DNA of 64,000 nt. Source: a virus. This document shows positions 18,305 through 26,439 of the stretch, piece by piece. The position numbers were made by a program, and so were the translations under genes. Numbering within the stretch: the stretch's first letter is position 1; every line of letters starts with the position of its first letter. Under the pieces are notes generated by a model. That model did not search any database and was not told where the DNA came from. It saw only the letters and a program-made list of their open reading frames with translations. The stretch is taken from IMG/VR virus record IMGVR_UViG_3300045256_000135, positions 1 through 64,000 of that record. One strand, given 5' to 3'.

Positions 18305-18804
18305 TGGCAAGGCCTATTCAGATTCGACCGAAGGGAACGACAGACAACTTCACGCTGATCGACGCAGCAAACTTCCCACGCCTGGCACAGGCCACACCGG
18401 AGGAGTTAGATGCTGAAGGGTTTGACGTACGCTACTTCGGTGGGGTGATTCTAACTCGACGTGACTCACGCTGCCCTTGGCAAGTCGGTGATCAAAGCCA
18501 AACTCTTGAAGAGGCTGCAGAGAAGTTTGGCCTTGGGAATGCTCGGTTGCACCCGTATACGGCCGGGAACACTCGAGAGTGGGTGCTGTCAGAGTTCTCG
18601 AACTGGCATGGCTGGGTGGTTGAGCAGCTTCAATCAGGGAGGGCCAGCTGCACCAAGTCAAATCTCGACCCAGATCCAACGCGGAGTTCAGCTCTTTCGG
18701 AGCTGACTATGCCGTGGTTGAGCAAGAGCTGCAGAAGTTGGCAACCGAATCATTCATCTGCCCAGCAACTGATAGCAAAGGTGCGCGCTGTGAGCTTCCG
18801 TTGA
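18304..18804 (+). CDS. unknown protein, C-terminus probably out of frame
   Basis: Residues 1 to about 108 read as a normal protein. From about 18635 the translation becomes Ser- and Arg-rich and loses protein-like character. The -1 frame over the same bases reads smoothly into the next gene (G-A-D-Y-A-V-V-E-Q-E-L). The two frames probably form one gene of about 205 residues split by a one-base change. Confidence 0.5.
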   Translation: MARPIQIRPKGTTDNFTLIDAANFPRLAQATPEELDAEGFDVRYFGGVILTRRDSRCPWQVGDQSQTLEEAAEKFGLGNARLHPYTAGNTREWVLSEFSNWHGWVVEQLQSGRASCTKSNLDPDPTRSSALSELTMPWLSKSCRSWQPNHSSAQQLIAKVRAVSFR

Positions 18805-18923
18805 ACCACCCACCACCATGCAAATGCCCAGCTGCTATGGAGCGGTTTACGAAGCAGCAGAGCTCCCAGTGGGCTACTGAACCAACTTCAACTGATCTGC
18901 TGTACGGAAAGGCCGGGAGATGA
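18714..18923 (+). CDS. Cys-rich protein, probably the 3' part of the 18304 gene
   Basis: 69 residues from a GTG. C-P-A-T-D...C-E-L-P-L-N-H...C-K-C-P looks like a metal-binding region. The frame is open back to 18624 with no ATG, which supports a frameshift join with the preceding frame rather than independent translation. Confidence 0.5.
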   Translation: MVEQELQKLATESFICPATDSKGARCELPLNHPPPCKCPAAMERFTKQQSSQWATEPTSTDLLYGKAGR

Positions 18924-19387
18924 GGGTAGTCTTTCTGGACATCGACGGAGTTCTGAACAGCTCTAAGCTGTGGGAAAGACCGTATAACGAGTCAGAGTCC
19001 CCTCTTCATATGCTTGACGAGGAGAATGTAGCTCGTCTAGCGAAGATCTGCAAGACTGCAGAGGCACACATTGTGATTTCCAGTAGTTGGAGACTCGCGT
19101 ATGGCCTGGCAGACATTCGCGGGTATTTGAAGGCGAAGGGGTTAACCCCAGAGATAGAGCATTCGAACGTGCTTGACAAAACACCCTACCTAGCAACTCG
19201 GAGACGTTCAGACGAGATTGAGGCGTGGCTGAAGGGCACTTTGAACCGACCAGAGTCGTTTGTGATCCTCGACGATGATGAGACAGCTGATGTCGAAGGT
19301 AGGTTGGTCAAGACAGTGTTTTCGGAAGGTGGCTTGCTGGACGAACACGTTGCCAAAGCCTTGGAGATGTTCGGTGTTAAGGATTGA
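18920..19387 (+). CDS. HAD-family phosphatase
   Basis: A 155-residue protein with HAD motif I F-L-D-I-D-G-V-L-N (residues 5-13), motif II-like I-S-S-S-W-R near 53 and motif III/IV L-D-D-D near 116-119. Small HAD proteins of this form include the 3'-phosphatase domains of nucleic-acid repair enzymes. The substrate cannot be told from sequence. It overlaps the previous gene by 4 bases. Confidence 0.8.
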   Translation: MRVVFLDIDGVLNSSKLWERPYNESESPLHMLDEENVARLAKICKTAEAHIVISSSWRLAYGLADIRGYLKAKGLTPEIEHSNVLDKTPYLATRRRSDEIEAWLKGTLNRPESFVILDDDETADVEGRLVKTVFSEGGLLDEHVAKALEMFGVKD

Positions 19388-19472
19388 GTGGTTCGCCATT
19401 GTGATGGCTCTTGTGTTCTCTGGATTTGTGCTTATGCTCGCAGCAATGCGAGATGGAGATGACGATGGATGA
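19374..19472 (+). CDS. 32-residue single-pass membrane peptide
   Basis: Starts at a GTG inside the end of the phosphatase gene, with GGAG upstream. A hydrophobic helix spans residues 5-24 and an acidic tail follows. It heads a run of three small membrane proteins. Confidence 0.5.
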   Translation: MLRIEWFAIVMALVFSGFVLMLAAMRDGDDDG

Positions 19473-19662
19473 AGAACGTCAGCGTGAGCTAAAGATGTAC
19501 GGCCTGGCCTTGGTTTCACTCGTCGTAGTAGTATTGATAGCTTTGTGTACCAAACCAAGCTCAGAGCAGATTCTGCCGTGTTCGGCCTATGCTGAGAAAC
19601 CACTGTCCCAGGTGCCTTACAAGTGCTTCCCTTGGGCGAAGCTGGACGGAGGTGCCGATTGA
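19465..19662 (+). CDS. small membrane protein with Cys-containing exported tail
   Basis: 65 residues: charged N-terminus, one membrane helix (about 10-27), then an outer segment with two Cys. ATG at 19465 overlaps the previous gene by 8 bases. A spanin or holin-accessory role is conceivable but unsupported. Confidence 0.55.
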   Translation: MDEERQRELKMYGLALVSLVVVVLIALCTKPSSEQILPCSAYAEKPLSQVPYKCFPWAKLDGGAD

Positions 19663-20045
19663 GCATTCGTGATATAGGTGCACCGTTCCGCACACCTGGA
19701 GAGGTTCCAGAAGAGGTTGAGATGTCGTTGCCAGAGTCCGACAGAGTCGTTGAAGCGAAGCAGCAGACGAAACAGATTACTTGGATGGGTTTCTTTGCCT
19801 TTCTAACCCTGTCGGTTGTTTGCCTCTGCGGAACCACTTGTTGGATATCGTCAGACCTTCGAGTAATGCAGGAGAAGAAGTGCTCCGAAGTGGAAGCAAC
19901 GTCACATGATGCTGTGAAGATTGCTGAAGCGAGGGCTGATGAGGCGCGTTTGCAATCAGCGGCAGCATATTCTGAAGCTGCTAAAGCACAAGCCGAAGCC
20001 AGCAAGGCATACTGGGACCATGTACCACTCGATGGTGGCAGATGA
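19659..20045 (+). CDS. membrane-anchored coiled-coil protein
   Basis: About 128 residues from a TTG overlapping the previous stop, or 107 from the ATG at 19722. One membrane helix (W-M-G-F-F-A-F-L...) is followed by an Ala/Glu-rich helix (about 80-120). This is the topology of an inner-membrane spanin-like or tethering protein, but no family match is claimed. Confidence 0.6.
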   Translation: MSIRDIGAPFRTPGEVPEEVEMSLPESDRVVEAKQQTKQITWMGFFAFLTLSVVCLCGTTCWISSDLRVMQEKKCSEVEATSHDAVKIAEARADEARLQSAAAYSEAAKAQAEASKAYWDHVPLDGGR

Positions 20046-20227
20046 AAGCAAAAGTGATCATGGTTTCTGCAGAGTCTATTCACGCTGAAGATGGAGAGGT
20101 TTTAGTAAAACCTCCGTCAGATGACAAGGCATTGCTTGTGCTTGAGATGCCAGTTCAGGACGCACAGAAGCTTGCAGCTTTTCTGTATGCTGATGTCAAC
20201 CTGGCAGTTACCAAAGACGAGGGCTGA
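20042..20227 (+). CDS. small protein of unknown function
   Basis: A 61-residue protein overlapping its upstream neighbour by 4 bases. It shows beta-strand and helix alternation and no motif. Confidence 0.55.
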   Translation: MKAKVIMVSAESIHAEDGEVLVKPPSDDKALLVLEMPVQDAQKLAAFLYADVNLAVTKDEG

Positions 20228-20228
20228 C

Positions 20229-20453
20229 ATGTCTTTCGACGCATTGAAAATTGAGTCGTTCTTCACAAGGGTGAAAGTTGCTTCGAAAGCATTCGTGTCC
20301 ATCCTCCGTGGCTGGAGCGTGGCTTACGGAGTGGATGTCACTCCGTACCAATTCAAAACACGATCCAACGCGTTTCTGTCCCAGTGTGCATTCAACGGGG
20401 TCAAGCTACAGATAGGTGAGCCACCTAAGCAACCCGATCTCCGAGTGAATTGA
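20229..20453 (+). CDS. small protein of unknown function
   Basis: A 74-residue basic protein with an amphipathic N-terminal helix. It begins immediately after the previous stop. Not recognised. Confidence 0.55.
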   Translation: MSFDALKIESFFTRVKVASKAFVSILRGWSVAYGVDVTPYQFKTRSNAFLSQCAFNGVKLQIGEPPKQPDLRVN

Positions 20454-20470
20454 TAGGTAAGCAGCAAGTA

Positions 20471-20680
20471 ATGGGCCCAGATGTTGACTGCCCGCACTGT
20501 GGTGCCTACCAGGTGCGCCCTAACGTACAGATGTGCGACGTATGTGAAACGGGTGTCAAAACGGAGGCTGAAGTTCTCCACCGCGTGGCGTGTGAGTTGA
20601 GAGATGATGCTGAGAAGTTGAGTCGTTTTGGCGAGGCGAGAGCTGTACTCATTATGCATGCTGACCGCCTAGTAGCTTGA
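20471..20680 (+). CDS. small zinc-ribbon protein
   Basis: C-P-H-C-G and C-D-V-C, spaced as a classic zinc ribbon, are followed by a helix. The frame is open from a TTG at 20450 that overlaps the previous stop. The ATG at 20471 is the alternative given here. Confidence 0.6.
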   Translation: MGPDVDCPHCGAYQVRPNVQMCDVCETGVKTEAEVLHRVACELRDDAEKLSRFGEARAVLIMHADRLVA

Positions 20681-20699
20681 AGCATCAGAGCTGTTGGTT

Positions 20700-20906
20700 A
20701 TGCTACGCAAAATCAAAGAGGCTGAAGTGTCATTTCGTGATTCAAAACCCGAGATTCAGAACATCCCTGTTCGAACTGAGTCTGTAAATGCTCTGAGACT
20801 TGCTTGGGAGCAGGAGCGGAAGAAGGTCAAGATCGATTCGGACTATGCGGCCCTGGAGTTGCGATTTCTCCAGCGATTCGTCAACAAGGAGTCAGACGAT
20901 GTGTGA
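20700..20906 (+). CDS. small helical protein of unknown function
   Basis: A 68-residue, highly charged protein with a C-terminal helix. It overlaps the next start by 8 bases. Not recognised. Confidence 0.5.
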   Translation: MLRKIKEAEVSFRDSKPEIQNIPVRTESVNALRLAWEQERKKVKIDSDYAALELRFLQRFVNKESDDV

Positions 20907-21012
20907 TCGGAACAAATACAGACTGCTTGCGTGGCCGTTGGCAGTTGGTTTCGGCTTCATCGTTGGAGCAGTGCTGATCACGATCTACGTGGTCCCCGAC
21001 AGGATTGACTGA
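20899..21012 (+). CDS. 37-residue membrane peptide
   Basis: A basic N-terminus is followed by a Gly-rich hydrophobic helix (about 9-30). ATG at 20899 has AGGAG upstream, and the next gene's ATG overlaps its last base. Confidence 0.55.
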   Translation: MCDRNKYRLLAWPLAVGFGFIVGAVLITIYVVPDRID

Positions 21013-21281
21013 TGACTATTCAGCATCCGCATGTAGAGCTTCGTGACGCTACGTGGTACGTCGTTGGCACCAAAGTGCCTGTTCATCGGATGTGGAGCTG
21101 GCATAGACGCGGAACCACTGTGGAGACTTTGCTGAAACGCTACCCACAGATCTCTCCGGGGAAAGTTTTAGACGCGCTTTCGTTCGCTTACGACAACCAA
21201 GACGAGATGGATGCTGCGTTGGAAAGGGAGCAGAAGATGCTTGATGACGCTTCTGTCGGCCAGCGAAAGTTGCCGTTCTGA
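21012..21281 (+). CDS. DUF433-family protein
   Basis: An 89-residue protein in which V-P-V-H-R-M-W...T-V-E-T-L-L-K-R-Y-P...V-L-D-A-L-S-F-A-Y matches the helix-turn-helix-like DUF433 fold. In bacterial genomes that family is often paired with toxins. No toxin partner is obvious beside it, so a stand-alone DNA-binding or antitoxin-mimic role is possible. Confidence 0.7.
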   Translation: MTIQHPHVELRDATWYVVGTKVPVHRMWSWHRRGTTVETLLKRYPQISPGKVLDALSFAYDNQDEMDAALEREQKMLDDASVGQRKLPF

Positions 21282-21284
21282 CGA

Positions 21285-21533
21285 ATGATTTTGTTTGCAC
21301 TTCTGCTTCGTCTGCTCTATCCGGGCTGTAGCATCAGTGTTGAGTGGGGCAGGTTACACGAGCTCTTCGATCACCCTGCTGGTCACGTAATCGAAGAGTG
21401 TGACGAGGCTAGTCCTGATTGGCTGTCGTCAAAGCTGGTATTTGTGAATGTAAGAGAAGCGTATTCAAGCACATTTGTGGTTCGAGCTTTGATCTGCAAG
21501 TGCCAACAAGCGCTACCAGAAAGGTCCAGATGA
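21285..21533 (+). CDS. small protein of unknown function
   Basis: An 82-residue protein with a hydrophobic first 12 residues that could be a membrane or signal segment. Otherwise unrecognised. It overlaps the next start by 4 bases. Confidence 0.45.
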   Translation: MILFALLLRLLYPGCSISVEWGRLHELFDHPAGHVIEECDEASPDWLSSKLVFVNVREAYSSTFVVRALICKCQQALPERSR

Positions 21534-21862
21534 ATCTCAAAGACGCAAAGCTGAAGCTGTCCGTTCTAAAAGAGTGGGTTACTTTGCTTGACGAAATGCT
21601 GAACAACGCTAGGAACAGCTGTCCATGCACCCATGGCGTAGGACAGTGCCAAGCTGCGTGCTCTTGCGCCAACCCGCTAATGAGTGGAGGGTGCGATTTT
21701 TGTTGCACCTATGGTTCTAAGGAACAGCAGAAGGTAGCTGCGGAGCAACTTCTGAGGATTTACAGAGCGTCACGACGAATGCGGCAGTTTGTGCCTGCAG
21801 CAGAGAACCCGGAGCTGTATCATGCACACTGGGAGCTAATTAACGCACTAGACGGAGTTTGA
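21530..21862 (+). CDS. Cys-rich protein of unknown function
   Basis: A 110-residue protein with eight Cys between about residues 31 and 62 (C-P-C...C-x3-C-x-C...C-x2-C-C), suggesting one or two metal clusters between two helical segments. Not recognised. Confidence 0.6.
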   Translation: MNLKDAKLKLSVLKEWVTLLDEMLNNARNSCPCTHGVGQCQAACSCANPLMSGGCDFCCTYGSKEQQKVAAEQLLRIYRASRRMRQFVPAAENPELYHAHWELINALDGV

Positions 21863-21917
21863 CAGTGGCAGAGTTATCGAAGAAGCTGCTAAGTCTGTCT
21901 GACAGCCATCGATTTCC

Positions 21918-21974
21918 CACAGCTAAACTATATAGCTACGTACGGCTAGAACCTGGTCTACGTCAGGTTTACCA
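21918..21974 (+). promoter_or_regulatory. two-part element, copy 1
   Basis: AACTATATA (21926-21934) and CAGGTTTACCA (21964-21974) are separated by 29 bases and end 8 bases before the ATG at 21983. About 57 bases resemble the inverted copy at 51675-51730. TATATA could be a -10 box. Confidence 0.6.
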
Positions 21975-21982
21975 AGAGAAAA

Positions 21983-22597
21983 ATGAGCTCAGAGCTTGCC
22001 AAGTTCACCCGGTTGGAGATGATGACTGTCGAGCTGTCTGAGACCACAGATTTCGTACGAGTCGCACAGATTAGGGACGAGGCTGAGGCATTCAGTGTTT
22101 GGGTCAAAGCTCGAGAAAACGGCAAGGAGCTAGCTCGCAAGGCTAAGGTTATTGTCCTGACGGCTGAGCGTCGGATCGGAGAACTGTCCAGAGAGATTCC
22201 TCGCAAGCCAGGGCGATCACCGGGTCCGTCTAAATCGGCGCAACTTCGATCAGTCGGAATTAATGCCAATCGATCTCAGAGAGCGGAGAAAATCGCTGCT
22301 ATCCCACAAGAGAAGTTTCAAGAGTACATTCAGACTGCTGAGCGCCCTTCCCCGCAGGGCTTGCTGACGAAGTACGGTGGTTTAGAAGTGCGTCCAGCAA
22401 CTATCCAGCACGTTACGGTCTGGCGGGATATTGCTAGGGATGCGATCATTGCTCTTGAGCACGCTCTGAGAGATCCTCGAGAGGTAAGTAGTAGACGAGA
22501 GCTTGCAGATCTGCGAAAGCGGTTCAAGCAGGCAATAGACGACCAAGGTAGAGAAGACAGACGATCAGTTTATTGGAGACGCGAGCATGGCAAGTAA
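21983..22597 (+). CDS. conserved phage helical DNA-binding-type protein
   Basis: A 204-residue protein. The pattern of a short N-terminal helix, A-E-A-F-S-V-W-V-K, then A-E-R-R-I-G-E-L and a Lys/Pro/Gly-rich linker is familiar from a widespread phage and plasmid family of unknown function. The family is often annotated as ParB- or replication-associated. A later region has a possible helix-turn-helix (residues 80-130). It is the first gene after two-part element copy 1. Confidence 0.65.
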   Translation: MSSELAKFTRLEMMTVELSETTDFVRVAQIRDEAEAFSVWVKARENGKELARKAKVIVLTAERRIGELSREIPRKPGRSPGPSKSAQLRSVGINANRSQRAEKIAAIPQEKFQEYIQTAERPSPQGLLTKYGGLEVRPATIQHVTVWRDIARDAIIALEHALRDPREVSSRRELADLRKRFKQAIDDQGREDRRSVYWRREHGK

Positions 22598-22835
22598 GTG
22601 CGAAAAGTGCTCTGATCAGAACTGCTCAGGAGGCTATCAAGGCGGACCAGAACACCGGTGGCGGGAGTGTGATCATGTTGATACTCGTCCGCTCATAGAC
22701 AAGCTGGAAAGTTTGCTGGAAGATGGTTTTGGTATCTCTCCAGAAGTCAAGCTCAAGCTTCGTGAGTGGATCAATGAAGAGCGGCGAGACAAAACATTGC
22801 CACTAGCACCCGGAGGAATCCCGCTTGAACGATAG
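22587..22835 (+). CDS. small zinc-binding protein
   Basis: An 82-residue protein. The N-terminus has C-x2-C...C and then H...C-D-H within 30 residues, followed by a helix. It overlaps genes on both sides, by 11 bases each. Confidence 0.55.
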   Translation: MASKCEKCSDQNCSGGYQGGPEHRWRECDHVDTRPLIDKLESLLEDGFGISPEVKLKLREWINEERRDKTLPLAPGGIPLER

Positions 22836-23322
22836 CAACGAACAGATTCAGGCTTTAAACGAACGTGCAGATAGAGAGTGGGGTGTGTGGCAGTTGTTTC
22901 AGAAACAACTGAAACTATCAAATCTGCTAGCACCTCTGAACCAACTGCTGAAAGTAGCTTTCCCCGGTATTGTCCTGGCTGATGTTCACAACAAAGGACG
23001 CCAGAAGAGGGTGGTAGCTGCTCGGAACGCCTGCTGGAGACTACAGTATGAACGTGGGTTCAGCACTGTAGAGATCGCTGACATGTGGGGACGAGATCAC
23101 ACTACCATCCTGCATGCTCTGAAGCGAACTGGAGTCCAGCGGAGGAAACGTAAGGAGCGGGATCGTCTGCAATTGCTGGAGAATCTTGTTCTGCTGATTG
23201 GCAGCCGAGTGGCACATCTGCAAGACAAACACGTGTCTGTCATTGCTGGAGAGTCTCTACGGATGCAGATTGAAAACTACAAGAAGATGGCGAAGCAGCT
23301 GGAGAAAGCGAATAAAGCATGA
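22825..23322 (+). CDS. DnaA domain-IV-like DNA-binding protein
   Basis: A 165-residue protein from a TTG start. Residues about 64-101 carry the DnaA C-terminal signature: V-V-A-A-R...G-F-S-T-V-E-I-A-D-M-W-G-R-D-H-T-T-I-L-H-A. In DnaA the D-H-T-T segment contacts the DnaA box. No AAA+ domain is present, so it cannot act as a full initiator. It may bind origin-like sites or compete with host DnaA. Confidence 0.75.
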   Translation: MNDSNEQIQALNERADREWGVWQLFQKQLKLSNLLAPLNQLLKVAFPGIVLADVHNKGRQKRVVAARNACWRLQYERGFSTVEIADMWGRDHTTILHALKRTGVQRRKRKERDRLQLLENLVLLIGSRVAHLQDKHVSVIAGESLRMQIENYKKMAKQLEKANKA

Positions 23323-23909
23323 TCACTGATCAAATCCAGGTCCTAGACCACGGTTACGTTAAGCTGATCGAGAGCTGGGGCTCGGATGAGCGAATTATCG
23401 AAGCTGCTCGAATGAGCACTAACAAGAGCTTCAAGGGCTGGGGGTGTCCAGAGCACTGGCAAGCAACTCTGAAGATTCCGGAAGCCGATCAACGGTGGTT
23501 TGATGCCCCGTATGATCTGTACCTCTCAAAACTTCTCGTCACGACCAGCAAGAAAAATCCCAACTGCGAATTTGCCTCAATGGCGGAAGCGACTAGTGCG
23601 GCTGAAATCTATTCTGAGCGTTACAGCATACCGAAGCAGAGCTTCTCAATCACAAAGGTTGACGCTGCCGTCGGTGATGAAAAGCTGCTCTCGTTTCTCT
23701 GGAAGAACCAGCATTACACGCCGTTCGAAATGGCGGGTATGATCATCGAGGTACAGGCGCCAATCTTTGTATTCCGAGAGTGGCACCGTCATCGGACTCA
23801 AAGCTATAATGAGCTTTCCGCGCGCTACACTCTGTTTGCAATTTCAGGATTTGGTATGCATCACACCCAGTCAAGTGTACGAACTGCAGTGGCTCCGGGT
23901 GGGTGCTGA
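23319..23909 (+). pseudogene. thyX: flavin-dependent thymidylate synthase ThyX, C-terminally truncated
   Basis: Residues 1 to about 171 are excellent ThyX, including T-P-F-E-M-A-G, A-P-I-F-V-F-R-E-W-H and the signature R-H-R-T-Q-S-Y-N-E-L-S-A-R-Y. Directly after this the match ends, and about 25 unrelated residues lead to a stop. The C-terminal half, which carries further FAD- and dUMP-contacting residues, is not found in any frame nearby. The enzyme (dUMP to dTMP) is therefore probably dead. Confidence 0.8.
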
Positions 23910-24037
23910 AGGATCCATCGCGCAAGAACTCGTTTTCGGTCGTGCACCAGATCAGGTGTCCAATCTGTCTGCCATTTGCGTATCAAGCTCAACAACAGTG
24001 TTCAATCGCTGGACGACTTCCGGAGGAAAAGAGATGA
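23813..24037 (+). pseudogene. start-less zinc-ribbon gene remnant fused out of frame to thyX
   Basis: In the +2 frame the stretch H-P-V-K-C-T-N-C-S-G-S-G-W...I-R-C-P-I-C-L-P-F-A reads as a typical small zinc ribbon. It stops in the ATGA that starts the next gene, as intact neighbours do. There is no ATG, GTG or TTG before the first Cys pair, and stops lie at 23807 and 23810. A deletion that removed the end of thyX and the start of this gene explains both. Confidence 0.6.
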
Positions 24038-24525
24038 GTTCTGACGCAGCTCGAATGGTTAACGCAACTCTGGTGCTAGAGTCTGATGAGCAGATTAAGG
24101 CTGACTTAGAGGTCGCTAAGAGCCTGGCTGATGACATCGAACACCAGATTAGTCAGCATGCCAACACCCTCCCTGACGTGGCTCGAAAGATGGCGAAAGC
24201 TCTGTCTTGCGTGTCCACCACGGATGATCCAAAGTGGCTTGCGAACGTGCTGGTCGAACACCTCAACGCCTTCGTCAAAGACGAGAACATCCAACCGGAC
24301 ATTCAGATGATGGTTTCAACACGTGCTGAGTGCTCCGATGCGATTGTTGAACACCCGTACATTGTAGCATACGAGGAAGAAGACGGAGAGTACTCCTTAG
24401 GGGTGCTGGGGCTTCTGAACGGGATGATTGCACTGTCAGGCTATCGTATAGCAGCCATCTACAGAGCTGGACGACTGTCCTCGTTTGGTCTGATTAGGAT
24501 TGATTCTGAGGGAGTCGATGCATAG
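24034..24525 (+). CDS. helical protein of unknown function
   Basis: A 163-residue protein with a strong GGAGG ribosome site 8 bases before ATG. A helical N-terminal 100 residues precede a small beta-rich C-terminal part. Not recognised. Confidence 0.65.
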   Translation: MSSDAARMVNATLVLESDEQIKADLEVAKSLADDIEHQISQHANTLPDVARKMAKALSCVSTTDDPKWLANVLVEHLNAFVKDENIQPDIQMMVSTRAECSDAIVEHPYIVAYEEEDGEYSLGVLGLLNGMIALSGYRIAAIYRAGRLSSFGLIRIDSEGVDA

Positions 24526-24751
24526 CGAAGGTTATGATTGGGATCAGAGTTCTCAGCGTCCGTTCGCGTACCTTTACCCGCGTGACACTGCCAGAGATCA
24601 TTGGTGGTTGATCCTGCAGGACATTACGATGGACGAACGGGTGATAGCAACTGGCTCTAAAGCTGGTTGCCAAGCCGCTGGACGACTGCTGGACGTGATT
24701 ATAGTACAGGAATACAGTGTAGTACAAAATCTGAACTCGGGTCTGTTATGA
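24518..24751 (+). CDS. small protein of unknown function
   Basis: A 77-residue Trp-rich protein with GAGGGAG before its ATG. It overlaps both neighbours by a few bases. Confidence 0.55.
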   Translation: MHSEGYDWDQSSQRPFAYLYPRDTARDHWWLILQDITMDERVIATGSKAGCQAAGRLLDVIIVQEYSVVQNLNSGLL

Positions 24752-25056
24752 GCGACGAGACAAAACGCATTGTGGAGAACGAGACCTGGTCGGTGGAGGG
24801 GAATTGCATCCTTAGCGACCGGCAATATTCCTCACCACAGTGCACTATTCCTCACCACAGTCCGATTGTTCTGTATTCTGAGCAGAACGAAGACGTGCTC
24901 CGTGTCGCTGCCTGCGCTCCAGATGCACTGCGTCTGCTAGAGCAGAACAATGGCTACGTGTCTGACATGTGCGTTTGTGGTTGCAGATATGTTGGTGAAC
25001 CACGCCCCGACACCTGTGCTTGGATGGCACTGATGAAGAAAGCTGGACTACGTTGA
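24748..25056 (+). CDS. small Cys-containing protein of unknown function
   Basis: A 102-residue protein with C-V-C-G-C near residue 78 and an isolated Cys near 92. An imperfect 20-base tandem duplication at about 24827-24860 lies inside it. Since 20 is not a multiple of three, the copies are read in different frames. Confidence 0.55.
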   Translation: MSDETKRIVENETWSVEGNCILSDRQYSSPQCTIPHHSPIVLYSEQNEDVLRVAACAPDALRLLEQNNGYVSDMCVCGCRYVGEPRPDTCAWMALMKKAGLR

Positions 25057-25066
25057 GCAGGCAATC

Positions 25067-25276
25067 ATGCACTTGAGCTATTGGATTGTTGTGCCGTTCG
25101 GACTCAGCTGGGGAATTGCAATGCAAGCGGTGCTGGTCGGTGAGACTATCACCGAGCGCATCTTAGGTGCTCTTCTGCTGTTTAGCGTTTTCGCATTCGG
25201 ACATCAATTTTGGCGAGCTGATCAACGCATTCAGAGGCTGAGAAGAACGCTTCGGAAAGTTAAGCGTCATGGGTAG
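25067..25276 (+). CDS. small membrane protein
   Basis: 69 residues with one or two hydrophobic helices (about 5-20 and 33-48) and a very basic C-terminal tail. It overlaps the next gene by 8 bases. Possible holin-like size, but no lysis genes adjoin it. Confidence 0.55.
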   Translation: MHLSYWIVVPFGLSWGIAMQAVLVGETITERILGALLLFSVFAFGHQFWRADQRIQRLRRTLRKVKRHG

Positions 25277-25610
25277 GCGGGTTTACGCTTGTTATACACA
25301 ACTGCTTGGGCTCAATGATGAGGACAAGTGGTGGGAAGACCCAGTCAATCAGCGGAGAGTTGTTGACAAGTTCAAGGAGCTTTCCAACAAGCTCTGGGGT
25401 CCTCGTCCCATCTACCAGTTGAATGAGGTTGTAGGCCCTCGTGGTGGCTATCAGCAGTTTGCTCACATGATCTGGTTCATCGGAGAGAAGAACGGACAGT
25501 TCGCTGATTTGATTGTCCTTGCGTTCAGCAAAAAGTCACAGTCATTTGCTGATTGGTCTGTCTTGCTAACAGACGATTTGTGGAACGAACATGCTAGGGA
25601 AGCGCGATGA
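25269..25610 (+). CDS. protein of unknown function
   Basis: A 113-residue protein rich in Trp and charged residues, with a likely alpha/beta fold and no motif recognised. It overlaps the next gene by 4 bases. Confidence 0.6.
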   Translation: MGRRVYACYTQLLGLNDEDKWWEDPVNQRRVVDKFKELSNKLWGPRPIYQLNEVVGPRGGYQQFAHMIWFIGEKNGQFADLIVLAFSKKSQSFADWSVLLTDDLWNEHAREAR

Positions 25611-26068
25611 AGGGTTATGATCCGCGTCCGAGTGAAGAACACGCCAGACAAACCAAGTCGAAGTTTGAGACCATCTACCCAAGTCTGGTGGAGGTGGCCC
25701 GACGACATGGGTATGCTCTCGCAGTCCATGGCTCACTTGAGCGAGACATTGACTTAGTGGCAGTACCGTGGGTTCCCCAGCCACGTCAGCCACAGGAGTT
25801 AGCTGAAGCGATTTACCGAGCATGTGAAGCCGTGTTTGGCTGGGTTTCGGGTCCTTCGGGTTGGACCGAGCGGGAGAACTTCTCAGCCCCTCCAGGCGCG
25901 TTGCCAAACCCGGCTAAGAAGCCACTCGGTCGGCTAGGGTGGGTCATTCAGCTCGGTGGTCCTTACATCGATCTAAGCATTTTCCCGCCATCACAAGAAT
26001 TGAAGCCGAGTTGCCAACACCAGCGTAACCCTCTGGGTGAGTGTCTGCACTGTGGAGAGCAAGCATGA
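25607..26068 (+). CDS. nucleotidyltransferase-fold protein
   Basis: A 153-residue protein. V-H-G-S-L-E-R-D-I-D-L near residues 41-51 matches the G-S-x(n)-D-x-D core of the polymerase-beta-type nucleotidyltransferase fold. The C-terminus carries C-Q-H-Q...C-L-H-C-G, a small metal site. Similar proteins are common in phages with unknown substrates. It overlaps the next start by 4 bases. Confidence 0.65.
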   Translation: MKGYDPRPSEEHARQTKSKFETIYPSLVEVARRHGYALAVHGSLERDIDLVAVPWVPQPRQPQELAEAIYRACEAVFGWVSGPSGWTERENFSAPPGALPNPAKKPLGRLGWVIQLGGPYIDLSIFPPSQELKPSCQHQRNPLGECLHCGEQA

Positions 26069-26439
26069 GCGAGATTGATTGGTCTCAGCACAAGCCCGAA
26101 GAGATTGCGAGAGCTTGGACAGCTCTGCCGAAGTTAGCTTCAGCTTGGGAGCAGGTGGTAGACGAACTGCTCTTCGGACCCTATAGTGGACACTGGTGTA
26201 GGTACTCATTGGGGCAAGACGGAAAACCGTGCAAGTGGCTAGTGGTAGCCACCATTACTGACATTGGTAGAGTCATTGGTGCGAAAGAGCCAGTGTTACC
26301 AACTAGATATGCTGTTTTGCTTCGGGCTGGCCAAACACCTATGCAGTCCATAGGTATTGTTTCTGATCTGCCAACCGCTCAGAAACTCGCTGATAGTGCA
26401 CTTGTCAAGTGCGGGTATGTATTGCTAAATGACGCATAA
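26065..26439 (+). CDS. protein of unknown function
   Basis: A 124-residue protein that overlaps both neighbours. Mixed alpha/beta composition with no motif. Unrecognised. Confidence 0.6.
   Translation: MSEIDWSQHKPEEIARAWTALPKLASAWEQVVDELLFGPYSGHWCRYSLGQDGKPCKWLVVATITDIGRVIGAKEPVLPTRYAVLLRAGQTPMQSIGIVSDLPTAQKLADSALVKCGYVLLNDA

Noticed and set aside
21865-22041. Open frame from GTG 21865 (about 58 codons)
   Set aside because: It runs through the two-part element and far into the next gene in another frame, with no conserved feature. The regulatory reading is better supported.
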